A stretch of DNA of 5,490 bases from DATGFB01 sp032160545 (GCA_032160545.1 JAVHVN010000137.1:1-5490), one strand, 5' to 3'. Shown: positions 1-5,440, counted from the first letter of the stretch. Numbers and translations: made by a program. Notes: generated by a model not told the origin, from the letters alone.

Positions 1-102
1 ACTGCCGACGAATTGTTCAGCGTGCTGATGGGCGAGGACGTCGAAGCCCGACGATCCTTCATCATCCGCAACGCCAAAGACGTGAGATTCCTGGACATCT
101 GA
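1..102 (+). CDS. gyrB: DNA gyrase subunit B, C-terminal end (partial)
   Basis: This is the last 33 codons plus TGA (100-102) of gyrB, whose start lies outside the window. GyrB is the ATPase subunit of DNA gyrase. Its C-terminal TOPRIM/tail region contacts GyrA and coordinates the Mg2+ used for DNA cleavage. The visible residues include LMGEDVEARRSFI and end in NAKDVRFLDI, the characteristic C-terminus of actinobacterial GyrB. The position directly before gyrA confirms the call. Only one base (C103) separates its stop from the gyrA ATG, so translational coupling is likely. Nothing can be said about the ATPase domain or promoter, which are not in the window. Confidence 0.96.
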   Translation, partial: TADELFSVLMGEDVEARRSFIIRNAKDVRFLDI

Positions 103-103
103 C

Positions 104-2611
104 ATGACTGACACCACGGACATCAACGGGGAAGGCCCCGGCGGCTTCGACCGAATCGAGCCGGTCGACATCCAGGCCGAGATGCAGCGCAGCTACATCG
201 ACTACGCGATGTCGGTGATCGTCGGGCGCGCGCTGCCCGATGTGCGCGACGGGCTGAAGCCGGTGCACCGCAAGATCCTCTACGGCATGTACGACTCGGG
301 CTTCCGGCCCGACCGCAACTACGTCAAGTGCGGTCGCGTCGTCGGCGACGTCATGGGCAACTACCACCCGCACGGTGACTCGGCGCTCTACGACGCCCTC
401 GTGCGGATGGCCCAGCCGTGGTCGCTGCGGTACCCCATGATCGACCCGCAGGGCAATTTCGGCTCCCCGGGCAACGACCCGGCGGCCGCGTACCGCTACA
501 CCGAGTGCCGGCTGCAGCCGCTGGCCATGGAGATGCTTCGCGACATCGACAAGGAGACCGTCGACTTCATCCCCAACTACGCGGGGAACACCGTCGAGCC
601 GATCATCCTGCCGGCGCGAATTCCGAACCTGCTGGTCAACGGCTCCGAGGGCATCGCGGTAGGGATGGCGACCCGCATCCCGCCGCACAACCTTCGTGAG
701 GTCGCGGCCGGCGTGGCCTGGGCCCTCGACCACCCGGACGCCACGGACGAGGAGCTGCTCGACGAGCTGCTCAAGCTCATCCCGGGCCCGGACTTCCCGA
801 CCAAGGCGCTCATCGTCGGCCGGGACGGCATCGAGGAGGCCTACCGCACCGGGCGAGGCTCGATCCGCATGCGCGCGGTCGTCACGATCGAGGAGGACGT
901 CAAGGGCCGCACCATCCTCGTCGTCACCGAGCTGCCCTACCAGGTGAACCCCGACAACCTGCTCGAGTCCATCGCGAACCTCGCCAAGGAGGGCAAGGTC
1001 GCGGGCATCGCCGACATCAACGACGAGTCGTCGAACCGCATCGGCATGCGCATCGTGGTGACGCTCAAGCGCGACGCGGTGCCCAAGGTGGTGCTGAACA
1101 ACCTGTTCAAGCACACCCAGCTGCAGACCACGTTCGGCGCGAACATGCTCGCCATCGTCGACGGCGTGCCACGCACGCTGCGGATCGACCAGTTCATCAG
1201 CTACTACGTCGAGCACCAGGTCGAGGTCATCGTCCGGCGCACGCGATACCTGTTGCGCCAGGCCGAGGAACGCGCGCACATCCTGCGCGCCCTGCTGAAG
1301 GCACTGGACCAGCTCGACGCCGTCATCGCGCTGATCCGCAACTCGCCGTCGGCCGAAGAGGCGCGTAGCGGCTTGATGAACCTGCTCGAGATCGACGAGA
1401 TCCAGGCGACGGCGATCCTCGACCTGCAGCTGCGTCGCCTGGCAGCGCTCGAACGCCAGCGGATCATGGACGAGGCCGCCGAGATCGAGAGCAAGATCGC
1501 CGACCTCAACGACATTCTCTCCAAGCCCGGCCGGCAGCGCTCGATCATCGGCGACGAGCTCACCGAGATCGTCGACAAGTTCGGCGACGAACGGCGTACC
1601 CGGCTCGTCCCCTACGACGGCGACGTGTCGATGGAGGACCTCATCGCCGACGAGGACGTCGTCGTCACGATCACCCGCACCGGTTACGCGAAGCGCACCA
1701 AGACCGACCTGTACCGCGCCCAGCGGCGCGGCGGTAAGGGCGTTCAGGGCGCGGCGCTGAAGACCGACGACATCGTCGAGCACTTCTTCGTGACCTCGAC
1801 GCACGACTGGATCCTGTTCTTCACGAACAAGGGCCGGGTCTACCGCACCAAGGCCTACGAGCTGCCCGAGGCGAACCGCAACGCGCGCGGCCAGCACGTC
1901 GCGAACCTGCTCGCGTTCCAGCCCGACGAGACCATCGCCGAGGTCATCACGCTGAAGAACTACGAGGTCGCCCCGTACCTCGTGCTCGCGACGAAGCACG
2001 GTCTGGTGAAGAAGACGAAGCTCACCGACTTCGACTCCAACCGCACCGGGGGGGTCATCGCCATCAACTTGCGCGATGACGACGAACTCATCGACGCGGC
2101 CCTGATCTCCGCCGACGACGACCTGCTGCTCGTCAGCCGCAGGGCGATGTCGATCCGGTTCCGGGCCGACGACGACACCTTGCGCCCGATGGGCCGGGCG
2201 ACGTCCGGCGTTTTCGGGATGCGGTTCAACAACGGCGACGAGCTGCTCGCCATGGAGGTCGTCCGCGACGACCTGGACCAGGTCGAAATCTTGGTTGCGA
2301 CTGAGGGCGGGTACGCGAAGCGGACCAAAATCGACGAGTATCCGGTGCAAGGGCGCGGCGGCAAGGGCGTGCTGACGGCGCGTATCGTGTCCACGCGAGG
2401 CGGGTTGGTCGGCGCCGTTGCCGTCAGCCCCCAGGATGAGATCTACGCGATCACATCCGACGGCGTGGTCATCCGCACCAATGCGGTCGAGGTGCGGCGG
2501 GCCCAGCGGCAGACGATGGGCGTCCGGCTGGTGAGCCTGCCGGACGGCGTGAATCTGGTCGCGATCGCCCGCAATGCCGATGAACCGGACGAGCCGAGCG
2601 ACAGCGCGTAG
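104..2611 (+). CDS. gyrA: DNA gyrase subunit A
   Basis: GyrA is the DNA-cleaving and DNA-wrapping subunit of the A2B2 gyrase, which introduces negative supercoils using ATP. The 835 residues compare with about 838 in M. tuberculosis. The start MTDTT followed by RIEPVDIQ matches the mycobacterial N-terminus. The catalytic tyrosine is Tyr132 in RYTE (E. coli Tyr122). The quinolone-resistance region is HPHGDSALYD around residues 88-97. Ser93 and Asp97 there equal E. coli Ser83 and Asp87, the susceptible-type residues. The breakage-reunion domain, with its winged helix, tower and coiled coil, runs to about residue 510. The C-terminal beta-pinwheel shows six repeated blade signatures of the type GYAKRT, near residues 527, 577, 633, 681, 736 and 787. 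The GyrA box QRRGGKG is residues 540-546. A second box-like motif, GRGGKG, is at 750-755 in blade 5. The protein ends in an acidic tail, DEPDEPSDSA. No clear Shine-Dalgarno precedes the ATG, which fits reinitiation from gyrB one base upstream. Confidence 0.99.
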   Translation: MTDTTDINGEGPGGFDRIEPVDIQAEMQRSYIDYAMSVIVGRALPDVRDGLKPVHRKILYGMYDSGFRPDRNYVKCGRVVGDVMGNYHPHGDSALYDALVRMAQPWSLRYPMIDPQGNFGSPGNDPAAAYRYTECRLQPLAMEMLRDIDKETVDFIPNYAGNTVEPIILPARIPNLLVNGSEGIAVGMATRIPPHNLREVAAGVAWALDHPDATDEELLDELLKLIPGPDFPTKALIVGRDGIEEAYRTGRGSIRMRAVVTIEEDVKGRTILVVTELPYQVNPDNLLESIANLAKEGKVAGIADINDESSNRIGMRIVVTLKRDAVPKVVLNNLFKHTQLQTTFGANMLAIVDGVPRTLRIDQFISYYVEHQVEVIVRRTRYLLRQAEERAHILRALLKALDQLDAVIALIRNSPSAEEARSGLMNLLEIDEIQATAILDLQLRRLAALERQRIMDEAAEIESKIADLNDILSKPGRQRSIIGDELTEIVDKFGDERRTRLVPYDGDVSMEDLIADEDVVVTITRTGYAKRTKTDLYRAQRRGGKGVQGAALKTDDIVEHFFVTSTHDWILFFTNKGRVYRTKAYELPEANRNARGQHVANLLAFQPDETIAEVITLKNYEVAPYLVLATKHGLVKKTKLTDFDSNRTGGVIAINLRDDDELIDAALISADDDLLLVSRRAMSIRFRADDDTLRPMGRATSGVFGMRFNNGDELLAMEVVRDDLDQVEILVATEGGYAKRTKIDEYPVQGRGGKGVLTARIVSTRGGLVGAVAVSPQDEIYAITSDGVVIRTNAVEVRRAQRQTMGVRLVSLPDGVNLVAIARNADEPDEPSDSA

Positions 2612-2642
2612 TCGCGCGATGCCGCGAACGGATGGAGTGACG

Positions 2643-3197
2643 ATGAGTCAACCGCCCCAGGCGGCACAGGCTGCGGTGACCAGCGAGTTCGGCGCCACCA
2701 CAGTGGTGCCCACAGGCACGGGGTCGCCGTTTCCGGGCGGCCAGCCCGGCCCGGGTGCGGGCGGGCCGGCCGCCGGGAACTCGCCCAACCCCACAGGGGC
2801 CAAGCGCTCGCCGGGCCCGGCGCCCAGCCCGACGGCGAGCCGGCGCGGACCGCGACGCGCACAGTTGCAACTGCGCCACATCAACCCGTGGACGGTGTTG
2901 AAGTTCTCCTGCGTCCTCGCCATCGCGTTGTTCTTCGTGTGGATGATCGTGGTGGGCGTGCTCTTCGGGGTTCTCGACGCGTCCGGCGCGATCGGCAAGG
3001 TCAACGACACCGTCACCACGATCAACGGCACCGGCTCCAAGGCGCCAATTACCGCGGGCATCGTCTTCGCTGCCGCTGCGATCGTCGGCGTCGTGAACGT
3101 GGTCCTCTTCATCGCCCTGTCGACCATCGGGTCGGTGGTCTACAACCTGTGTGCGGACCTGGTCGGCGGCGTGGAACTGACGCTGTCCGAACGCTGA
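2643..3197 (+). CDS. DUF3566 family two-pass membrane protein
   Basis: This 184-residue protein corresponds in position and architecture to M. tuberculosis Rv0007, the DUF3566 protein encoded just after gyrA in many Actinobacteria. Its molecular function is not established. Residues 1-70 are rich in Pro, Gly, Ala and Ser and look disordered. A basic stretch RRGPRRAQLQLRHI (67-80) precedes the first membrane segment (about 85-111). A polar loop (112-135) is followed by a second hydrophobic segment (about 136-167) and the conserved-looking end YNLCADLVGGVELTL. The positive residues before the first segment suggest a cytoplasmic N-terminus. I chose ATG 2643 because GGAG at 2634-2637 sits 5 bases upstream. 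In-frame ATGs at 2619 and 2574 lack such a site, and 2574 lies inside gyrA. It starts 31 bases after gyrA and is probably co-transcribed with it. Confidence 0.9.
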   Translation: MSQPPQAAQAAVTSEFGATTVVPTGTGSPFPGGQPGPGAGGPAAGNSPNPTGAKRSPGPAPSPTASRRGPRRAQLQLRHINPWTVLKFSCVLAIALFFVWMIVVGVLFGVLDASGAIGKVNDTVTTINGTGSKAPITAGIVFAAAAIVGVVNVVLFIALSTIGSVVYNLCADLVGGVELTLSER

Positions 3198-3208
3198 CGG
3201 CAACCGGT

Positions 3209-3238
3209 TTGGAGGCCGTCGAGACCGGCGGGTAGGGT
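3209..3238 (+). promoter_or_regulatory. Candidate promoter for the tRNA-Ile/tRNA-Ala block
   Basis: A TTGGAG hexamer (3209-3214) and TAGGGT (3233-3238) are separated by 18 bases. TAGGGT fits the loose actinobacterial -10 pattern TANNNT. The -35 matches only the TTG part of TTGACA well. Transcription would begin near 3245, giving a leader of about 20 bases before tRNA-Ile, a plausible length for a stable-RNA promoter. This is a by-eye match in the 68-base gap after the DUF3566 gene. Read-through from the gyr operon is the alternative. Confidence 0.4.
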
Positions 3239-3245
3239 GACTCCT

Positions 3246-3262
3246 CGCGTCTTCATGACGCG
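3246..3262 (+). other. Small hairpin in the tRNA-Ile 5' leader
   Basis: CGCGTC (3246-3251) and GACGCG (3257-3262) form a perfect 6-bp stem around the loop TTCAT. It ends three bases before the tRNA acceptor stem starts at 3266. No T-run follows, so it does not resemble an intrinsic terminator of the upstream gene. A role in 5' leader folding or RNase processing is possible but is only inference. Confidence 0.35.
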
Positions 3263-3265
3263 TGC

Positions 3266-3339
3266 GGGCCTGTAGCTCAGACGGTTAGAGCGCATCCCTG
3301 ATAAGGATGAGGCCGGAGGTTCAAGTCCTCCCAGGCCCA
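3266..3339 (+). tRNA. tRNA-Ile, anticodon GAT
   Basis: A complete 74-base cloverleaf can be drawn. The acceptor stem GGGCCTG (3266-3272) pairs with CAGGCCC (3332-3338), and A3339 is the discriminator. The D stem is GCTC 3275-3278 with GAGC 3288-3291. The anticodon stem CATCC/GGATG (3293-3297 and 3305-3309) holds the loop CTGATAA, with anticodon GAT at 3300-3302. The T stem GGAGG/CCTCC (3315-3319 and 3327-3331) holds the loop TTCAAGT. The 3' CCA is not encoded and must be added by the CCA-adding enzyme. It reads AUC and AUU codons. Its place after gyrA and before tRNA-Ala is typical for Actinobacteria. Confidence 0.98.
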
Positions 3340-3403
3340 CTGGCATCAGCCAAACCCAGCGCGAGAGCGCGGACCCTCGGGGTGTGGAAGCGAGCGTGAC
3401 CGG

Positions 3404-3526
3404 GTGAAGAAGCCGATTCTGCTGGCACTTGCGTTGGCCGGCGCGGTGGCTGCCACACTGAAGCGGCGACGCGCACAGGCCAGCGAGGGTCTCTGGCGCG
3501 AGGCGACCTCGGACTCCTCACGCTGA
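3404..3526 (+). CDS. DLW-39 family small membrane-anchored protein
   Basis: This 40-residue peptide, starting at GTG, has a basic start (MKKP), a hydrophobic segment ILLALALAGAVAATL (residues 5-19), then a basic cluster KRRR (20-23) and a polar tail. The tail contains EGLWREATS, which lines up with the DLW-E-AT signature of the actinobacterial DLW-39 family. These are very short proteins encoded beside these tRNA genes, and their function is unknown. The Asp of the namesake motif is Gly29 here, followed by Leu30-Trp31. It is probably a single-pass membrane peptide. GGAAG at 3386-3390 is a rather distant ribosome binding site (13 bases). There is no other usable in-frame start nearby. It lies 64 bases after tRNA-Ile and 20 before tRNA-Ala, so it is likely transcribed together with both. 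Recognition rests on motif, size and location. Confidence 0.8.
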   Translation: MKKPILLALALAGAVAATLKRRRAQASEGLWREATSDSSR

Positions 3527-3546
3527 CCACGCACCGGGTCGCCGAC

Positions 3547-3619
3547 GGGGACGTAGCTCAATTGGCAGAGCACCGCCTTTGCAAGGCGGGGGTTAGGGGT
3601 TCGATTCCCCTCGTCTCCA
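3547..3619 (+). tRNA. tRNA-Ala, anticodon TGC
   Basis: This is a complete 73-base cloverleaf. The acceptor stem GGGGACG (3547-3553) pairs with CGTCTCC (3612-3618) and includes the G3-U70 wobble (G3549 with T3616), the identity element recognised by alanyl-tRNA synthetase. The D stem is GCTC/GAGC (3556-3559 and 3568-3571). The anticodon stem CCGCC/GGCGG (3573-3577 and 3585-3589) encloses TTTGCAA, with anticodon TGC at 3580-3582. The T stem AGGGG/CCCCT (3595-3599 and 3607-3611) holds the loop TTCGATT. The discriminator is A3619, and CCA is not encoded. I see no separate promoter in the 20 bases before it, so it is probably cut from a transcript shared with tRNA-Ile. Confidence 0.98.
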
Positions 3620-3630
3620 CAGACTGAGAT

Positions 3631-3665
3631 GCCGCCGCGGCGGCCACGACGTCGGCGCGTACGCG
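3631..3665. repeat. Cluster of three GC-rich palindromes after tRNA-Ala
   Basis: Three perfect palindromes stand almost end to end: GCCGCCGCGGCGGC (3631-3644), CGACGTCG (3647-3654) and CGCGTACGCG (3656-3665). A further weak stem, CGGCC/GGCCG (3679-3683 and 3694-3698), follows. The cluster begins 11 bases after the tRNA end, so it may help end or trim the tRNA transcript. No T-run follows, so a standard intrinsic terminator is not shown. High GC content makes short palindromes common, which lowers confidence. The remaining intergenic bases to 3841 hold a CGATG-AAA-CATCG mini-hairpin (3741-3753) and a candidate promoter, with no convincing gene. Confidence 0.35.
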
Positions 3666-3777
3666 AGGGAGCCCGCCCCGGCCACGCCTTCACGGCCGCG
3701 AGGTGATTGACGGTCCAACGACGGCGGTAGCCCGGTCATGCGATGAAACATCGACGGATGTCAGCGCGGCAGAGGCC

Positions 3778-3806
3778 TTGTCACCGCCGTCCGACAGGTC
3801 CAAGGT
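3778..3806 (+). promoter_or_regulatory. Candidate promoter of the secreted-protein gene
   Basis: TTGTCA (3778-3783) matches the -35 consensus TTGACA at five of six bases. After 17 bases comes CAAGGT (3801-3806), a weak -10 that keeps only the A at position 2 and the final T. A start near 3813 would leave a leader of about 29 bases containing GGGGGA (3832-3837) before the ATG at 3842. The spacing is good but the -10 is poor, so this is tentative. Confidence 0.3.
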
Positions 3807-3841
3807 GTGCATCGATCTTGGTGCACGGTTTGGGGGACGTG

Positions 3842-4678
3842 ATGGCTGCTCGCAGAACATCGTTCGTGCTCGCCTCGGCTGTCGCCGCGCTGGTGGCGGC
3901 GCTGTTCCCGCCTTCCGCATCCGCCGGGCCCACCGCCTCGATCGCGGGCACCGTTCGGGTGGCCGGCACCGGGGGTCCGGCGCCCGGCGTCGCCGTCCTC
4001 GTCGTCAAACTCGGCACCGCTGGCGGCCCGTCCGGCCCAATCCAGGGGCCGATACCGGTCGCTACGGCCACGACCGGGGCCGACGGCAGCTACCGGGTCG
4101 ACGGCCTCGCCCCGTCCGGCGCATTCGGTTACTGGCTCTGCTTCGACCCCGGCTTCCTCTCGTCGCTCGACGGGCAGTGCTGGGTCAACCAGCCGGGCTT
4201 CGTCGACTTCCCCAACCCGTTCGGCTTCGTCCAGGTGCCAGCCGGATCGGCGACGATCGTGGTGACGAGCGGCCAGCGGGTCGCCTCGATCGACGCGTCA
4301 CTCGTCGATCGCAGTGACACGGTGCCCACGGGCGCGATCGCGGGCACGGCCGTCGACTCGACGGTGCGGCATCCGTTGCGCAACGTCCGGGTCACGGTGT
4401 GGGACGGTGCGAACCACGTCGTGGGCAATGACGTGACGGGCGCCGACGGGACCTACCTCGTCGATCACCTGTACGCCTCGGCGAGTGGCTACCGGGTGTG
4501 CTTCGACGGTTCGTCCGCGCGGGGCGGTTTCACGCTGCACGCGTTCGACCGGCGCTGCTACGCCCGTGCGCCGTGGAGTGGGACGAGCGCCCCGCCTGCC
4601 GGTGCGATCTCCGTGCCGGTGGTCGCGGGAGCGACGGCGGACGGCACGGACGTCACGCTCAGCGCCACGCTGCTGTGA
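3842..4678 (+). CDS. Secreted protein with two tandem prealbumin/CnaB-like beta-sandwich repeats
   Basis: This 278-residue protein has a clear Sec signal peptide: basic start MAARR, hydrophobic core to about residue 21, and SASA before a likely cut after Ala28. Two related repeats follow. Repeat 1 (about 32-155) opens with SIAGTV and contains TGADGSYRVDGL. Repeat 2 (about 163-277) opens with AIAGTA and contains TGADGTYLVDHL. This pattern belongs to carboxypeptidase-regulatory/CnaB-type seven-stranded folds found in bacterial surface and exported proteins. Each repeat has a cysteine pair at matching positions (Cys100 and Cys113, Cys220 and Cys239) after W-LCFD or RVCFD, suggesting one disulfide per domain outside the cell. 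There is no catalytic domain, LPXTG sorting motif or C-terminal membrane anchor, so it is probably released or bound non-covalently. ATG 3842 follows GGGGGA by 4 bases and gives an intact signal peptide. The in-frame GTG 3839 and ATG 3743 are less likely. Its precise role is unknown. Confidence 0.85.
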   Translation: MAARRTSFVLASAVAALVAALFPPSASAGPTASIAGTVRVAGTGGPAPGVAVLVVKLGTAGGPSGPIQGPIPVATATTGADGSYRVDGLAPSGAFGYWLCFDPGFLSSLDGQCWVNQPGFVDFPNPFGFVQVPAGSATIVVTSGQRVASIDASLVDRSDTVPTGAIAGTAVDSTVRHPLRNVRVTVWDGANHVVGNDVTGADGTYLVDHLYASASGYRVCFDGSSARGGFTLHAFDRRCYARAPWSGTSAPPAGAISVPVVAGATADGTDVTLSATLL

Positions 4679-4787
4679 CGCCGGCCGGGGCCCGCGCGCC
4701 ATGGCACCGAGCCTGAGCCGGTCGCCTTCGACCGCGTCCCAGCCGCACTGTGAGTGCCGCGGCGTTTGCCCGCAGCCGAGGTGGGTA

Positions 4788-4830
4788 CAGCCTTACCCGA
4801 GCGCCGAGAGCCGGTGCTCGGGTAAGGCTG
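4788..4830 (+). promoter_or_regulatory. Long perfect inverted repeat next to a ribosome binding site
   Basis: CAGCCTTACCCGAGC (4788-4802) and GCTCGGGTAAGGCTG (4816-4830) are perfect 15-base complements. Inside them G4803-T4815, C4804-G4814, C4805-G4813 and G4806-C4812 can also pair, so an RNA stem of about 19 bp with a five-base loop (4807-4811) is possible. It lies in the gap 4679-4846, where I find no gene. It ends three bases before the ribosome binding site GGGAGGA (4834-4840) of the next gene. It could be an mRNA leader hairpin, a dyad operator, or a terminator for the secreted-protein gene. No T-run follows, which weakens the terminator reading. Confidence 0.75.
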
Positions 4831-4846
4831 CTCGGGAGGACATTCC

Positions 4847-5434
4847 ATGCATTCGCTCGCCCGCAAGGTGCTCACCGCCGAATACGTCGCGCTGCGTACG
4901 CCGCTCGCCGTGCTGGACAACAAGGTCGTGAGCCACCTGCCCGAGCGTTCGCGGGTGCGTCGCTCGGTCGAGATGGGCCTTGGGGTCCTCGACGGCCTGG
5001 CCGAGCGAGTCCTGTCCGATGCCACGGGCACTGTCCGCGCCACGGCGGCGACTCCGGAGCAGTTGGACGGGGACGGGTTCGACGCGGACCAGTTCGCGGA
5101 TGCCCAGGAGCAGATCGCCGAGGCGCTGCTCTCGGACGAGGAGCAACGCCGTCACGTCGGCGAACTCGCCGACGCGGACGAGCGGGAAGTTGAGGAGCTC
5201 GCCGGTCTGAGGGCGAAGCACCGGGCGCAGGAGCTGGCGGAGGAGCGCCGCATGAAGGCGGACCCCACACCCGCCGCGACGGCGACGAGGGCAGGGCCGG
5301 CGAAGACACCGGCGAAGTCGGCTGCCCGGAAGGCCCAGGCGAAGAACACCGCAACGAAGTCCGCGACCAAGGTGGCTGCCACGAAGTCCGCGACCGACGC
5401 GGCCGCGAAGAACGCGCCGGTCAACGAGCACTGA
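4847..5434 (+). CDS. Unknown protein with helical/acidic body and Lys-Ala-rich tail
   Basis: I do not recognise this 195-residue family. Residues 1-58 look like amphipathic helices (ARKVLTAEYVALRTPLAVLD, then a second helix LGVLDGLAERVL) with no signal peptide. Residues 70-125 are rich in Asp, Glu and Gln and probably helical or coiled coil. Residues 126-137 are mixed-charge. From about 138 to 190 the chain is a low-complexity tail of Ala, Lys, Thr and Pro with PAK, AK and ATKSAT units. Such tails occur in mycobacterial HBHA, histone H1-like nucleoid proteins and PhaF-type phasins, where they bind heparin or DNA. Overall size and layout resemble HBHA (199 residues), but the body shows no HBHA sequence match that I can see. 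DNA or granule binding is therefore only inference. The start ATG is strongly supported by GGGAGGA six bases upstream. A large inverted repeat directly precedes it. Confidence 0.85.
   Translation: MHSLARKVLTAEYVALRTPLAVLDNKVVSHLPERSRVRRSVEMGLGVLDGLAERVLSDATGTVRATAATPEQLDGDGFDADQFADAQEQIAEALLSDEEQRRHVGELADADEREVEELAGLRAKHRAQELAEERRMKADPTPAATATRAGPAKTPAKSAARKAQAKNTATKSATKVAATKSATDAAAKNAPVNEH
5354..5395 (+). repeat. Direct repeat in the Lys-Ala tail coding region
   Basis: The 15-base unit ACGAAGTCCGCGACC occurs at 5354-5368 and again, identical, at 5381-5395. The copies are 27 bases (nine codons) apart and in frame, each encoding TKSAT preceded by an Ala codon. Identity at the DNA level, including wobble positions, suggests a recent local duplication. 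Tails of this kind often vary in repeat number between strains. Confidence 0.7.
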
Positions 5435-5440
5435 CACCCC

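Noticed and set aside
62..2350. A 762-codon open frame on the minus strand covering almost all of gyrA
   Set aside because: It mirrors gyrA. In GC-rich genes with G/C-ending codons the opposite strand often stays open. Its product is Val/Asp/Arg/Leu-rich with no recognisable domain, while gyrA is certain.
2574..2642. N-terminal extension of the DUF3566 protein starting inside gyrA
   Set aside because: There is no ribosome binding site at 2574 or 2619, whereas GGAG sits correctly before ATG 2643, and the extension has no family-like content.
3140..3346. Minus-strand frame containing GLEPPASSLSGMRSNRLSY
   Set aside because: This is the well-known false protein made by translating the antisense strand of a tRNA gene, here tRNA-Ile.
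3346..3693. Minus-strand frame containing DEGNRTPNPRLAKAVLCQ
   Set aside because: This is another classic spurious product, from the antisense strand of tRNA-Ala. It is common in databases but is not a gene.
3743..3841. Longer form of the secreted protein starting at 3743
   Set aside because: The extra 33 residues would bury the signal peptide, and no ribosome binding site precedes 3743, while GGGGGA precedes 3842.
4781..4840. Iron-regulator (IdeR/DtxR-type) box suggested by GGTAAGGCT in the inverted repeat
   Set aside because: Only one half-site resembles the consensus. The second half, which should read like AACCTAA, does not match in either arm, so the symmetry is of a different kind.
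4847..5434. Assignment of the last gene as hbhA
   Set aside because: Only the Lys-Ala tail and total length agree. The N-terminal sequence and the non-periodic tail units do not match HBHA, and tail composition alone is not evidence of homology.
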